DNA of 64,000 nt from Aquimarina spinulae. GTDB taxonomy: Bacteria; Bacteroidota; Bacteroidia; Flavobacteriales; Flavobacteriaceae. The stretch spans positions 1,663,501 to 1,727,500 of the forward strand of contig NZ_CALSBP010000002.1 of assembly GCF_943373825.1 (NCBI RefSeq), in the 5' to 3' direction. The notes beneath the pieces are model-generated. The model was not told the origin of the DNA, made no database searches, and saw only the letters and a list, made by a program, of their open reading frames with translations. Below, one piece after another: positions 8,752 to 17,816 of the stretch (its first letter is position 1; every line of letters starts with the position of its first letter). A program made the position numbers and the translations under genes.

Positions 8752-9594
8752 TTAGTTATCCAGTATAAGAACTGGCACATTTGTTTTATTTATGGTTTGT
8801 TGAATTTTAGTATCAAAACCAATTGATTTACTTAGTTTTTGTTTGGTTTCTCTTTTTACACAAAGCAATCCCAATTTATTTTTTTCAATATATTTTGAGA
8901 GACCACTACTGGTATCCATTCCTTCTTCAAACTCAAAGATTACTGTATTTTCTACAATAGATTGCTCTTCAGGTTGTGAAAATGCCGTTGGTGTTTTAAT
9001 TTGAGATCCTGTTTTTTTAATTTTAAACAATTTAAAAGGTATATCAGTACACTTTTTTAAATCCTGCACAATCCCAATTTCATTATGGATAGAGGTATCA
9101 TCAAGAAAACCAAGAGATACATTATGGCCAGAAATAAGATGCTTATCATTTCCAGAAATAAGAATCCCTCCTTTATAATTCTTCAATAAATAAGAAGTTA
9201 ATCCACCTCTCAAAAAATTCACTCGTTTAGGTTTTCGCTTACCAATAACAACGATATCCGGATTTGTTTTAGCAATATGGCTTTGTACTTCGGTAATAAC
9301 ATTCCCGAAAGCAAAACTGTAAATAATAGGAATATTTTCGTTGTCTGATACAGTGTCGACCAATTTTTGCATTGCCTTTTTTGATGCAATTCTTTCTTCG
9401 TCTAATGTTCGTAATGCGGCTATTTGGTTATCATACTGAACAACCTGCATAGGTGATTTTACATAAAAAACCTCTATTCCTGCATCTATAACCTTTGCCA
9501 AATTCACAGCATTGCGTAAAGCTGTGTATGAGGATTTGGTTTGATCAATTAATACTAATAGTCTGTATTTTGTTTTTAACATACGTTTTTTCAT
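8752..9594 (-). CDS. Tandem universal stress protein
   Basis: Cytosolic 280-residue protein with two UspA-like halves. The first half begins YRLLVLIDQTKSSYTALRNA and contains NPDIVVIGKRKPKR followed by GGLTSYLLKNYKGGILISGN, close to the ATP-binding G-2x-G-9x-G pattern; the second half (about 150-280) is degenerate but ends in the matching TNVPVLILDN strand. It lies 11 bases after the SulP transporter gene, so both are one transcript. Usp genes often accompany anion or cation transporters as regulatory nucleotide-binding partners; here that role is inferred. An inner ATG at residue 5 could also serve as start. Confidence 0.85.
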   Translation of the reverse strand: MKKRMLKTKYRLLVLIDQTKSSYTALRNAVNLAKVIDAGIEVFYVKSPMQVVQYDNQIAALRTLDEERIASKKAMQKLVDTVSDNENIPIIYSFAFGNVITEVQSHIAKTNPDIVVIGKRKPKRVNFLRGGLTSYLLKNYKGGILISGNDKHLISGHNVSLGFLDDTSIHNEIGIVQDLKKCTDIPFKLFKIKKTGSQIKTPTAFSQPEEQSIVENTVIFEFEEGMDTSSGLSKYIEKNKLGLLCVKRETKQKLSKSIGFDTKIQQTINKTNVPVLILDN

Positions 9595-9605
9595 AAGTTT
9601 TTATT

Positions 9606-11201
9606 TTAAGCGCTTTTAGGGCGTAATCTGAAAAATTTAATAAAACTGTCTGGGTTTTCTATAGTACCTCTTTCTGAAATAAGCTGAATGTCGATATTCC
9701 TATTTCTTGCTTTTTCGGAAAAGTCTTCTAGAATTTCGACAATATCATTGTCTAAATATCTTGTTTTTCGAACATCAAGTTCTAAAAAAGTATCTCTGGG
9801 AAGGCTGTCCAATTCTTTAAGAATAGCACCTTTATTAAAAAATGTTACTTCTTCTGCCAATGTCATCTTTATTTTATGTTTGCCATTACTCTTATCTTCG
9901 ATATGTAAGAAGTGTGAATTTTGAAAACTTTTAATCAAAATAACTACAACACCTACTAATAAGCCTAACCCTATCCCTATCAAAAGATCTGTAAATACAA
10001 TACCTGTAACCGTAACTATAAACGGAACAAATTGTTTCCAACCTAATTGATACATAGTTTTAAACAATCCTGGCTTTGCAAGCTTATATCCAACGATAAA
10101 AAGAATTGCAGCTAATACAGATAGCGGAATCTTATTTAGAAGTTTTGGTATTAAAATTATAGAAATTAACAACAAAAATCCATGTAAGATTGCTGCCATT
10201 TTGGACTTTCCTCCTGATTGGATATTTGCAGAACTACGCACAATTACCTGGGTAACAGGCAATCCTCCGATAAGTCCAGAAATAATATTTCCTGTTCCCT
10301 GAGCCAATAGTTCTCGATTGGTTGGTGTTACACGCTTACGAGGATCTAGCTTATCGGTAGCCTCTACACATAATAAAGTTTCTAGACTAGCTACCAAAGC
10401 AATAGTAAATGCAGTTACCCATATTTGAGGGTTGGTAATCGCTCCAAAATTTGGAAAACTGAATTGCGCTAAGAACGAAGATGCATCCTCTGGTACAGGT
10501 ACACTTACCATATGTTCTGAAGAGATTCCCCAGGTACTATTTCCTGCCATAACTACAAAGTATATAATCCCGGCAGCAACTGCCACCAAAGGCCCTTGAA
10601 TAAGTTGAAATATTTTCCCTTTTTTAGAGAGTACTTTACTCCATAAAACAAGAATTCCAAGGCCTATAACGGCTATTAAGGTAGCTCCAGGACTAATAGA
10701 ATTAATTGCATTTAAAATTTCTGAAAACGTATTTTCTCCATCTACCTGAAAGAATGCAAAATCACCTTCTGGATCTGCATCATATCCAAAAAAATGTGGT
10801 ATTTGTTTAAGTATAATAATAATACCTATTCCTGTAAGCATTCCTTTAATTACCGATGATGGGAAGTAATACCCGATAATTCCTGCTTTCAAAAAACCAA
10901 ATGCTAATTGTATCACACCACCCAAAACGACTGCCAAAAGGAAGTTTTGATACCCTCCTAATGCACCAATAGCAGTTAGTACAATTGCTGCAAGCCCAGC
11001 TGCTGGGCCACTAACACCAATTTCAGATCCACTCATGGCTCCTACTACGATACCTCCTACAATACCTGCTATCAGGCCAGAAAACAGAGGAGCTCCACTG
11101 GCTAAAGCGATACCTAAACATAAAGGTAGCGCCACAAAAAAGACGACAATACTGGCCGGAATATCGGCCTTTAAATTTTTAAATAAATTTGAATTATTCA
11201 T
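9606..11201 (-). CDS. SulP family anion transporter with STAS domain
   Basis: Inner-membrane transporter of the SLC26/SulP family, 531 residues, with about 12-14 hydrophobic segments over residues 15-435. Signatures: DIPASIVVFFVALPLCLGIA near the N-terminus, GSEIGVSGPAAGLAAIV, and RELLAQGTGNIISGLIGGLP, NIQSGGKSKMAAILHG further on. A C-terminal STAS domain starts near 445 (FFNKGAILKELDSLPRDT, LELDVRKTRYLDNDIVEIL). Family members move bicarbonate, sulfate or other anions; the marine cyanobacterial BicA is a sodium-bicarbonate relative. No carbonic anhydrase is adjacent, so the substrate is open. It heads the sulP-usp operon. Confidence 0.9.
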   Translation of the reverse strand: MNNSNLFKNLKADIPASIVVFFVALPLCLGIALASGAPLFSGLIAGIVGGIVVGAMSGSEIGVSGPAAGLAAIVLTAIGALGGYQNFLLAVVLGGVIQLAFGFLKAGIIGYYFPSSVIKGMLTGIGIIIILKQIPHFFGYDADPEGDFAFFQVDGENTFSEILNAINSISPGATLIAVIGLGILVLWSKVLSKKGKIFQLIQGPLVAVAAGIIYFVVMAGNSTWGISSEHMVSVPVPEDASSFLAQFSFPNFGAITNPQIWVTAFTIALVASLETLLCVEATDKLDPRKRVTPTNRELLAQGTGNIISGLIGGLPVTQVIVRSSANIQSGGKSKMAAILHGFLLLISIILIPKLLNKIPLSVLAAILFIVGYKLAKPGLFKTMYQLGWKQFVPFIVTVTGIVFTDLLIGIGLGLLVGVVVILIKSFQNSHFLHIEDKSNGKHKIKMTLAEEVTFFNKGAILKELDSLPRDTFLELDVRKTRYLDNDIVEILEDFSEKARNRNIDIQLISERGTIENPDSFIKFFRLRPKSA

Positions 11202-11280
11202 AGCTATTTAGATTTGAAAATGCATACCCATTTAGGTACAAAAACATTGAGCAATTAATAAGTTATTATGTAAATGATGA

Positions 11281-11298
11281 GTTCCATAGTAATGGAAC
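11281..11298. promoter_or_regulatory. Perfect palindrome upstream of sulP, possible operator
   Basis: A 7-base perfect inverted repeat with a 4-base centre (GTTCCATAGTAATGGAAC). It lies 80 bases before the SulP start and 55 bases behind the small acidic gene, in the only sizeable gap of this gene group. It could be an operator for the TetR protein encoded at 11679-12350, or a short hairpin. Not proven. Confidence 0.35.
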
Positions 11299-11352
11299 CA
11301 AATTGAAATATGATAAGGATCCGGATTAAAAAGTAGAATCCTAATTTAATAA

Positions 11353-11682
11353 TTACACCTGTTCGGGAGGTGGGATGGGAATTTCGAGATCAAAATCATA
11401 ATGAGGTTGTAGTACCTGATAACAAGAATGTTCTGAAGCATAGATAAAATGACGATCGTAAGAATTTAAAATTTTAAATTCATTTTTTTTATACTTACAA
11501 TCATCTTCCTGTTTTTCTTCTTCATCAGAATCTTCTTCCCAATCTACTTCAACTAATTCGATATCATCGTTAGCGAAAAGTGCAATAGTCTGAACTATTG
11601 GCTGTAACAACATGCTTACAAACACAACGATAAACGAACTATACTTTATAAAGCTAAATATGTTATGACAAAATAACTTCAT
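11353..11682 (-). CDS. Small acidic exported protein, unknown function
   Basis: 109 residues. A hydrophobic segment at about 13-36 (SSFIVVFVSMLLQPIVQTIA) looks like a signal peptide or membrane anchor. A strongly acidic stretch follows (VEVDWEEDSDEEEKQEDD, residues about 43-62), then a tyrosine- and histidine-rich part and a proline-rich end (IPIPPPEQV). I do not recognise a family. The start overlaps the stop of the TetR gene by four bases (ATGA), so it is translationally coupled to the regulator and probably functions in the same response. The acidic stretch could bind divalent cations; that is a guess. Confidence 0.7.
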   Translation of the reverse strand: MKLFCHNIFSFIKYSSFIVVFVSMLLQPIVQTIALFANDDIELVEVDWEEDSDEEEKQEDDCKYKKNEFKILNSYDRHFIYASEHSCYQVLQPHYDFDLEIPIPPPEQV

Positions 11683-12350
11683 GACGCAATAGTTTTTTGT
11701 ACTAAATCAGTGTAAAATCTCACTACATTGTTTTTTCCTTCTTCGACATCGGTTAACGAAGGAAGATGTTGAGAAAAATAACGTTGATGGTGTGCTCCCT
11801 CAATTACTGTTGAGATAAGCATATGCGGGAACTCAAATTTTGGATTTATCTCCAAAACCATATCGCTCACTCTTTGTACAACTCTTTTATACGTTTTATA
11901 GAATCCTTTTTTATTTTCTTCATCAACATCCTTTGTATGATAGGCTTTAGCAGATTCTGAAATGATAATTTTATTAAGTAATACTTTATTAATAAAAGTA
12001 AAAGAGTTGTCTTCTTTTACTTCTTGAGTAAATAGTGTGATCGCGATGTTCAATTTATCTTTTGCAGAGGTAATATTTGTCGTTGCAAAAACCAATTTAT
12101 ACTCAATCCAACTCCAATACCAATTGATCAAGTATACCAATAACGAATGCTTACTTTCAAAATAACGATAAATCGAACTTTCATTAGATCCTATAGCAAC
12201 TCCCAACTTTCTAAATGTGAAAGACTCAAAACCTAAATCATTTATCATCTCGATACTAGTTTGCACTATTTTCTTCCCTAAATCAGAGGATTCAGGGTTT
12301 TTGGTGTATAACTCTGGATTAATTGTTATATGTATTGGTAAACTTTCCAT
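11679..12350 (-). CDS. TetR family transcriptional regulator
   Basis: 223-residue DNA-binding repressor-type protein. The N-terminal helix-turn-helix is clear at about residues 28-75 (IEMINDLGFESFTFRKLGVA then SNESSIYRYFESKHSLLVYL); the C-terminal ligand domain is not specific. An N-terminal extension of about 20 residues precedes the HTH. It begins a group with the acidic protein and, after a gap, sulP and usp; local regulation of the anion transporter is likely. Two perfect 13-base direct repeats right upstream of its start (12366-12421) are good candidates for an autoregulatory operator. Confidence 0.88.
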   Translation of the reverse strand: MESLPIHITINPELYTKNPESSDLGKKIVQTSIEMINDLGFESFTFRKLGVAIGSNESSIYRYFESKHSLLVYLINWYWSWIEYKLVFATTNITSAKDKLNIAITLFTQEVKEDNSFTFINKVLLNKIIISESAKAYHTKDVDEENKKGFYKTYKRVVQRVSDMVLEINPKFEFPHMLISTVIEGAHHQRYFSQHLPSLTDVEEGKNNVVRFYTDLVQKTIAS

Positions 12351-12365
12351 CTAGAAAAGCAAAGA

Positions 12366-12421
12366 TATGAAAGTATTACTATTAAATCGAGGTCGTTTAA
12401 CTATTTTTTATGAAAGTATTA
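12366..12421. promoter_or_regulatory. Two 13-base direct repeats upstream of tetR
   Basis: The sequence TATGAAAGTATTA occurs exactly at 12366-12378 and again at 12409-12421, 43 bases apart (about four helical turns). Both lie within 75 bases upstream of the TetR start, where operator sites are expected. Seen directly; operator role is inferred. Confidence 0.5.
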
Positions 12422-12444
12422 TACTTATAACTCTCTGATCTATG

Positions 12445-13014
12445 CTAACATACCGCCTTTAACTCATTATACATTGGATCTTTTTCGATCATATTTAACA
12501 GTTTCTTTTTGGCTTCAAATTTCTTTTTTCTGGTATATCCTTCAGAATGTCCTATGATTTTCGAAATTTCTTTCATTGATTTTCCTTCAAAAAAAAGAGA
12601 TAATAGCTTCTTATTCTCTGTACTTAGTTTTTGAAAGTATTTTCTATAAAGGTGCTCGCGTTCTTGATTTTCAATATCTGCTATTAAGGGTTCACTAGCT
12701 CCTTCTTCAAAACGATACCACCCATCATCGATAACGAGTTTTTTCTTTTTCTTTAAGCGATTTCTCCAAAGGTTTTTACAAATCCCGTAAAAATAGGTTT
12801 TTATTGGTACTCGTAGTTCTAAAAGACCAGATCGTAATTTCTGATATAACACAACTAAGGCATCCTGAAAGACATCTTCTACATCTTCGGGATTTCCATT
12901 ATTACGAAGAATGTATCCCTGAATGTATCGAATATTTTCTTTATAAAAACAGGTTAGTATTTTCTCGTCCCCATCAATGATTCCAGCTATGATTATTTGA
13001 TCGTTATTCATCAT
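12445..13014 (-). CDS. RNA polymerase sigma-70 family protein (ECF-like)
   Basis: Sigma factor with regions 2 and 4 only. Region 2 is seen in YIQGYILRNNGNPEDVEDVF followed by QDALVVLYQKLRSG, and TYFYGICKNLWRNRLKKKKK; region 4 is the HTH FFEGKSMKEISKIIGHSEGY. The frame stays open up to an ATG at 13146, but the extra 44 residues do not resemble a sigma factor, so I prefer the tandem ATG ATG at 13014/13011. No anti-sigma factor gene is adjacent on either side. Target genes are unknown; the kinase operon lies 370 bases upstream on the same strand. Confidence 0.82.
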   Translation of the reverse strand: MMNNDQIIIAGIIDGDEKILTCFYKENIRYIQGYILRNNGNPEDVEDVFQDALVVLYQKLRSGLLELRVPIKTYFYGICKNLWRNRLKKKKKLVIDDGWYRFEEGASEPLIADIENQEREHLYRKYFQKLSTENKKLLSLFFEGKSMKEISKIIGHSEGYTRKKKFEAKKKLLNMIEKDPMYNELKAVC

Positions 13015-13386
13015 TATTGTGAGTTTGTATCTTTTAGGGTTTAGGTAATACCATTTATCTTTTGAATTTACTGAGATAAAATGTTCTTTTTTCACTTCAG
13101 TTTCAGAATGAAAATAAACCGTTCCCCAACTATGCTTGATTTTCATTCATCACTGAAGCAAAAAAATCTTAATTTTCTTTTCTGGTAAATTCAAACAACA
13201 AATGGTATAAGCTCATTGTCATTTATCGCTCACTTGCCTTTATGATACAAACATAAATCGACTACATTAGATGTCAATACAGATTTCTGTAATGGAGTCC
13301 TTTTTTTGAAAAAAAAGTCATTATACTGCTTTTGAAGATGTTTAATACTTCTGTACGATTAGAAGTTTAGATAGGGTATAAAAAAG

Positions 13387-14055
13387 CTATAATATTCCTA
13401 AATCCTTTACAATAGCTACCAGGTGAGTGCTATTCTTAGCTTTGAAGTCATCAAAAAGTTTACTTACTCTTTTATCGATAGCACTTTCACCATTTGGAGA
13501 TATGTTTTGTTTTTTAAGCTTGATTCGGATTTCTTTTTTGGTAAATCCTTTTGATAATTCTTCTAACAGTATCATATCCAAATCATCTAAGTGAATCAAT
13601 GTATTCGTGTTAAAATTATTGGTAATCTCTGGCGGTCGCATAGTATTGCCTTGATACACTCCTTTCACGCATGCTACTAATTCTTGTATTGCTTGCTGGC
13701 CTTTACAAACGTATCCATTGATATTGAGATTTTCGAATAGCATATTAATTTTGTCTGGCCTGTTTTCCTGAGAATATACAATCACTTTGATATCTGGTTG
13801 TATACTTCTGATATCTTTTATGAGTTCGATACCCGAGGTTCTGGTTTGGACCTTATGATCTTCTCTAAATGAAAGATCTGTGATCAATAGCTCAAATACT
13901 TCCTGGTCATTATGCGCTTTTCTGAATTTGAGATAGGCATCATCACAGTATTTAGCCTCCTCAATATTATGGATTCCAATTTTATCATTTAATACTTTTA
14001 TAATGCCTTGATTGGCTATTTCATAGTCTTCTGCTACCAATACTTTAGAAAACAT
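13387..14055 (-). CDS. Response regulator, LuxR/NarL-like
   Basis: 222 residues. An N-terminal receiver domain has acidic residues at 9-10 (VLVAEDYEIANQG) and the phospho-acceptor Asp60 in ELLITDLSF; the conserved Lys is in INGYVCKGQQ near 118. The C-terminal domain (about 150-222) is a divergent LuxR-like HTH (LLEELSKGFTKKEIRIKLKK, then SAIDKRVSKLFDDFKAKN). It starts 12 bases after the kinase stop and is the natural partner of that HisKA_3-type enzyme. Divergence of the HTH makes DNA binding likely but not certain. Confidence 0.88.
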   Translation of the reverse strand: MFSKVLVAEDYEIANQGIIKVLNDKIGIHNIEEAKYCDDAYLKFRKAHNDQEVFELLITDLSFREDHKVQTRTSGIELIKDIRSIQPDIKVIVYSQENRPDKINMLFENLNINGYVCKGQQAIQELVACVKGVYQGNTMRPPEITNNFNTNTLIHLDDLDMILLEELSKGFTKKEIRIKLKKQNISPNGESAIDKRVSKLFDDFKAKNSTHLVAIVKDLGIL

Positions 14056-14067
14056 CTTGCTGACTTT

Positions 14068-16044
14068 TTAATTAGGGATTTGTATTTCGGCTGTAAAGCC
14101 TTTTCCTTTTTCTGAGTCAAAGATAAGTGTTCCTAGTATAGCTCGAATACGGTTTTCTGTATTCCGAAGTCCATTTTTGGATTGTAGATGTTCTTTTGTT
14201 ACTCCCACACCATTATCAGAGTAGTTAATTGTGAGGGTATCGTTAGTATTAGAAAACCTTAATTTAACCAGGCTGGCCTGACTATGTTTCTGCATATTGG
14301 TCATCAATTCCTGTAGTACTCTGTATACCGTTATTTTTATGGTTTTATCCATCTCATCCCAATCAATTCTATCAAATCCTATGGCTATTAACTGAATCCC
14401 GTTTTGGGTATAGTTTTTTAGCATGTTATTCAATTCTTCTGGATAGGTCACCCCGGTTTCGAATTCATTGTTTTCGCGTGAGATATCACGTGCTTTGAGA
14501 TAGGTAGTATTGAGTTTATCCTTGATATGAGGGTCATGAGGGTCGTTTTGATATTGCATCATTACCTGAAAAATATCATTCCCCAGCTCATCATGTAATT
14601 GTTTAGAAATACGGGTTTCGGTTTCATAACTGGCTTCAAACTGTACTATTTTATTTTGCTGGTTGAGATGATGCATTTGTTGTCTAAAAAAATAGACTAT
14701 AAACCCAATACCGGTAATTAATAGTAACATCCCGAGAAGGTAGATTGTATTTTCGTTACGAACCTCAGATATTTTTCTGTTTTTTTCTGCGTTCTCCTTG
14801 AGTAAGTTTTCATTCTCGAATCGTGTAGGTGCATAGATTTCTCGAGTCTTTTTTCGAAGCTGCATGAGCTTAAGACTAGCTTCTTTAAAACGTTGATGGT
14901 CTTCTAAAGACTCTGGATCTAATTCGGTAATCAAAGTTAACACTTCTAACAACCCCTCATAGTTACCAAAATCTTTTAAGCTTTGATAGGCTTCCCGAGC
15001 ATGATATCTTGCTTTTCCTAAGTCTTTGTTTCTATAATATTTAGCAAGGTGTATGCTACTATTAAATAAACCAACTAAGTTGTTTTTTTGCAACCTTATC
15101 TGATGTGCTTCCAATAGCATGGTTTCACTTTCTGAATTCTTTGGATTTTGAAGGAATTTTACATACCCCAGATTATTTAGAATTTGCGCATATCGTGTTC
15201 GTTTTTTTATTACGTTCTTATCTTTTAGTAAAGATTGTAAAATATCAATACTTTCTTCATATTTTTTTTGCTCTGCCAAAATATTTGCACGAGTGTTTTT
15301 AAAAATGGGTAGATTGCGAATTCCAATTTTCTTTTTAGCAATTGAATCGTTAAGTAATTCTAGAACTTTAGAGTTCCAAAGCAAAGCTTTTTCAGGGTTT
15401 TTTAATTGATTAAAAGATATCGATATACCATGATACAGTCCAGATATTATTTTGTGTTCAGAAGAATTCTCTACATATTTTAAACCATCCGTAGCTGTTG
15501 TTTTACTGGCATTATGATCTCCTAAAGCAATGTGAATATTAGACATTGCCATCAAACATCTCCCTGCATTGATACTATCCTTAAGATTTCTGTGAACCTT
15601 GAACGATTGATTATAATACTCAAAAGCCTCCAGGTAGTTATCTAGTTTTTTGTTATAAAGACCTAACTTATATAATGCTTTTCCTATATAGGCACTATCC
15701 ATATTTTGTTGAGCAAGTTGTAATAACAAATAGGATTGCTCAATTGCTTTTTCAGGGCCTTTATATTTATGAAGAAGTCTTGTATACAATGAAAGGCCTT
15801 TATGTCGTAACGAATCTATTTCTAGTTTCTTAGCTCCCTGTAAAAAGTTGTCCATAGCTTCCAATCTTTTTTCCTTAGCATTGGATTTCTTGAAAGCAAA
15901 ATCATAGTAACTATTTAAAGAATCGATCTGTTTGATTACCATGGGAGAAATCGAATCATTGGTAACATTATCATTACAAGAATTGAAGAAAACACCTGTT
16001 ACTATACCTAAAAAAAAGAGGGATAAAACTGTATATCGTTTCAT
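14068..16044 (-). CDS. Sensor histidine kinase with TPR sensor region (NarX/DegS class)
   Basis: 658-residue membrane kinase. Residues 1-23 form a signal with a lipobox-like end (GVFFNSC), followed by about 400 residues of tetratricopeptide repeats (for example AYIGKALYKLGLYNKKLDNY and ARNLGYVKF-like helices), a transmembrane helix near 428-448 (IYLLGMLLLITGIGFIVYFF), a HisKA_3 phosphorylation box with His484 (ISKQLHDELGNDIFQ), and a HATPase domain with the N box around QELMTNMQKHSQ and G boxes NYSDNGVGVT and NGLRNTENRI. Such TPR kinases are common in Flavobacteriia. The response regulator follows 12 bases later; a tiny lipoprotein gene lies 32 bases before. The signal sensed is not known. 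Confidence 0.9.
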   Translation of the reverse strand: MKRYTVLSLFFLGIVTGVFFNSCNDNVTNDSISPMVIKQIDSLNSYYDFAFKKSNAKEKRLEAMDNFLQGAKKLEIDSLRHKGLSLYTRLLHKYKGPEKAIEQSYLLLQLAQQNMDSAYIGKALYKLGLYNKKLDNYLEAFEYYNQSFKVHRNLKDSINAGRCLMAMSNIHIALGDHNASKTTATDGLKYVENSSEHKIISGLYHGISISFNQLKNPEKALLWNSKVLELLNDSIAKKKIGIRNLPIFKNTRANILAEQKKYEESIDILQSLLKDKNVIKKRTRYAQILNNLGYVKFLQNPKNSESETMLLEAHQIRLQKNNLVGLFNSSIHLAKYYRNKDLGKARYHAREAYQSLKDFGNYEGLLEVLTLITELDPESLEDHQRFKEASLKLMQLRKKTREIYAPTRFENENLLKENAEKNRKISEVRNENTIYLLGMLLLITGIGFIVYFFRQQMHHLNQQNKIVQFEASYETETRISKQLHDELGNDIFQVMMQYQNDPHDPHIKDKLNTTYLKARDISRENNEFETGVTYPEELNNMLKNYTQNGIQLIAIGFDRIDWDEMDKTIKITVYRVLQELMTNMQKHSQASLVKLRFSNTNDTLTINYSDNGVGVTKEHLQSKNGLRNTENRIRAILGTLIFDSEKGKGFTAEIQIPN

Positions 16045-16076
16045 CCCCCAAAAGTACTAAATTATAATGATTAAGA

Positions 16077-16232
16077 TTAAATATCATCTTCTTCTAATAT
16101 TTCATCATCTCCGGTAGTACTTAACACTTCTGTTTGCAAGGTTTCGTTTTCTTTAACGCTATCATCTGGCGTACAAGAAGCAAAGTTGACTCCTAAAAGT
16201 ATGGCTATTAGTATGTATTTTAAAGTTCTCAT
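16077..16232 (-). CDS. 51-residue lipoprotein-like peptide
   Basis: A short gene read directly from the minus strand: ATG at 16232, TAA at 16077. The product starts MRTLKYILIAILLGVNFASC, a classic signal peptide with a lipobox ending in Cys20, followed by only 31 mature residues that are acidic (ending in EILEEDDI). It ends 32 bases before the sensor kinase start on the same strand, so it probably shares the transcript. It could be a periplasmic or surface ligand-like peptide for the TPR kinase; this is inference. Being so short it is likely to be missed by automatic annotation. Confidence 0.7.
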   Translation of the reverse strand: MRTLKYILIAILLGVNFASCTPDDSVKENETLQTEVLSTTGDDEILEEDDI

Positions 16233-16811
16233 TGTTGCTAAATTTTTTGTTTTCCAAAGTTTAGGGTACGCCCATAGGTGTTAACCCCAGATCGGTATGT
16301 TGTTACATACCCATTACCTATGGGAATCATCAATTGGTTTTTGGGAAAGTGTGATCCAATACAGTTGCGATACCTTACTTTCCCCTTTTGGGTAGCAGCA
16401 AACTGTAATTAGGATGTTTTTGATGGGTTAGTTTTCTGTATTTTCTATACAATCCAGTTATACCCTTAACAATGTGTTAAGCATACTTATACTGTGGATA
16501 TTGATTTTTTAGATATACTTGGTTTTCAGGCTTTTTACACCAAAAACTATATATAGCTCTAAAAATCCTATAGTGTTATAGAAAATACTGGTTGGTAGTG
16601 TCGGTAACAGCTAGCGTATGTAATTAACGTATAAGAGATGTTACATTGTTAGATACTTGATCGATTATCCTACTCGGTTTTTCATATTAGCACTTGCTAA
16701 TACGGTGTGTTTATTGCTCGAATGGAAATCGATGTTTTTCTTACTATTGTTTAGTTTGCCTCGAGAGACAAACTCAATCACTAATACGAATTATAATTAC
16801 TCTTATAAAGT
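16233..16811. other. Long leader or intergenic region with nested inverted repeats
   Basis: About 580 bases upstream of the small lipoprotein gene. Within it: a 9-base inverted repeat (16271-16279 with 16316-16324) enclosing a perfect 7-base stem with a 4-base loop (16294-16300 with 16305-16311); an 8-base inverted repeat (16343-16350 with 16377-16384); and a short one (16361-16366 with 16401-16406). No credible gene: the plus-strand frame at 16657-16842 begins with TTG and has no family look. A structured 5' leader of the kinase operon is possible. Confidence 0.45.
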
Positions 16812-17051
16812 TTACGAAACGAATACTTTACAAGAAACATAACTGCCTTTGATTACTACTTCATGGAAGTTTTTACTTATAAATTGAAGTGTTTCTTCCT
16901 TTCTTTCGCCATCTAATGATTCGGATATCACTTTTGGAAGAGGATTAACAACCGAAGTATATAAACCCATCCCAAGGACACTTCCGAATGCATCGGTTAA
17001 CAGATGGTTTCTGTCCTCCTGTCCTTTTTTAGAATTTTGATTATACTTCAT
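16812..17051 (-). CDS. Hypothetical protein, 79 residues
   Basis: No family recognised. The product is mixed charged and hydrophobic (KYNQNSKKGQEDRNHLLTDA at the start, then GSVLGMGLYTSVVNPLPKVI), with two Cys-free halves except one late Cys in GSYVSCKVFVS. It starts with ATG preceded by an A-rich stretch, normal for Bacteroidota. It stands alone between long non-coding stretches, so both its reality and its function are uncertain; the ordered amphipathic pattern makes it a little more likely than chance. Confidence 0.45.
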   Translation of the reverse strand: MKYNQNSKKGQEDRNHLLTDAFGSVLGMGLYTSVVNPLPKVISESLDGERKEETLQFISKNFHEVVIKGSYVSCKVFVS

Positions 17052-17816
17052 TGTTTTATTTTTTAGTTAATTAATTAGCATATAAATGTTCAGTATGAAT
17101 ACGTATTCTTTTTACGTAGTCAATTCGTATTATTTTTTCTAAAACTGAACAAATAATATACTACTTGTATTGAGATACAAAGATACGGATATTTTTAGGA
17201 TCCTGCAACTATTTTTTAATATTAATTTATTGATTATCAGGTATTTATAATCAAAATTAAGCAAAGAAATCCCTGTCCGTTTTATAACAGATTTTGGATA
17301 TTTTGGCAATCACCTAACTACCTGATACTTGCTTTCCAATCACTTACTCTTTATGTACTATTTAGCTTTTACGCATTCCTTTAAAATTTTACTTCTTTTC
17401 TTTTAAATTGTTTTATAACATATTACTATTTAAGTGTGTTTTTTACTATTTCCCTCTATTGGTTTTATGATTACGATCAGGTTTTATGCTTTTGAATGTG
17501 TTTTATACCAAAAAACCTGAATAAAAAAAGCGTCCAATTTCTTGGACGCTTGCTATATTATATCGTTTTCTAATTTATATCACTTCAAAAAACAATTAAA
17601 ATAGTCACATAGCGTCCTTTTTTGTAGAAAGACTTCATTAATCCATCGATAATCGCACTGATTAAGCCGCAATATTAATGCCATATGTATACTATTCTGT
17701 TTCATTTTGTTATACAAAAAATAACGATTTTAGTCTTATTTTCCAAATTAATGCGCAAATATATGTATTTGAATATGAATTCGATCCAGGAGAAGAAATA
17801 AATTTAGTCATGTATC
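17052..17816. other. Non-coding region with operon end
   Basis: About 765 bases without a supportable gene, very AT-rich, with only short interrupted frames on both strands. It contains the terminator at 17528-17551. No tRNA, repeat array or mobile-element end was seen. Confidence 0.5.
17521..17551 (-). terminator. Rho-independent terminator at the 3' end of the N-glycan locus
   Basis: A perfect 10-base stem (17528-17537 with 17542-17551) with a 4-base loop; on the minus strand it is followed by a run of seven T (17521-17529 side). It is about 265 bases past the last gene of the locus (17817-18662) and marks its end. Confidence 0.8.

Noticed and set aside
13260..13330. Complementary T-run and A-run behind the response regulator
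   Set aside because: Homopolymer pairing only; no GC-containing stem.
16657..16842. 61-codon frame on the plus strand
   Set aside because: Begins with TTG, overlaps the small minus-strand gene, and the product has no recognisable features.
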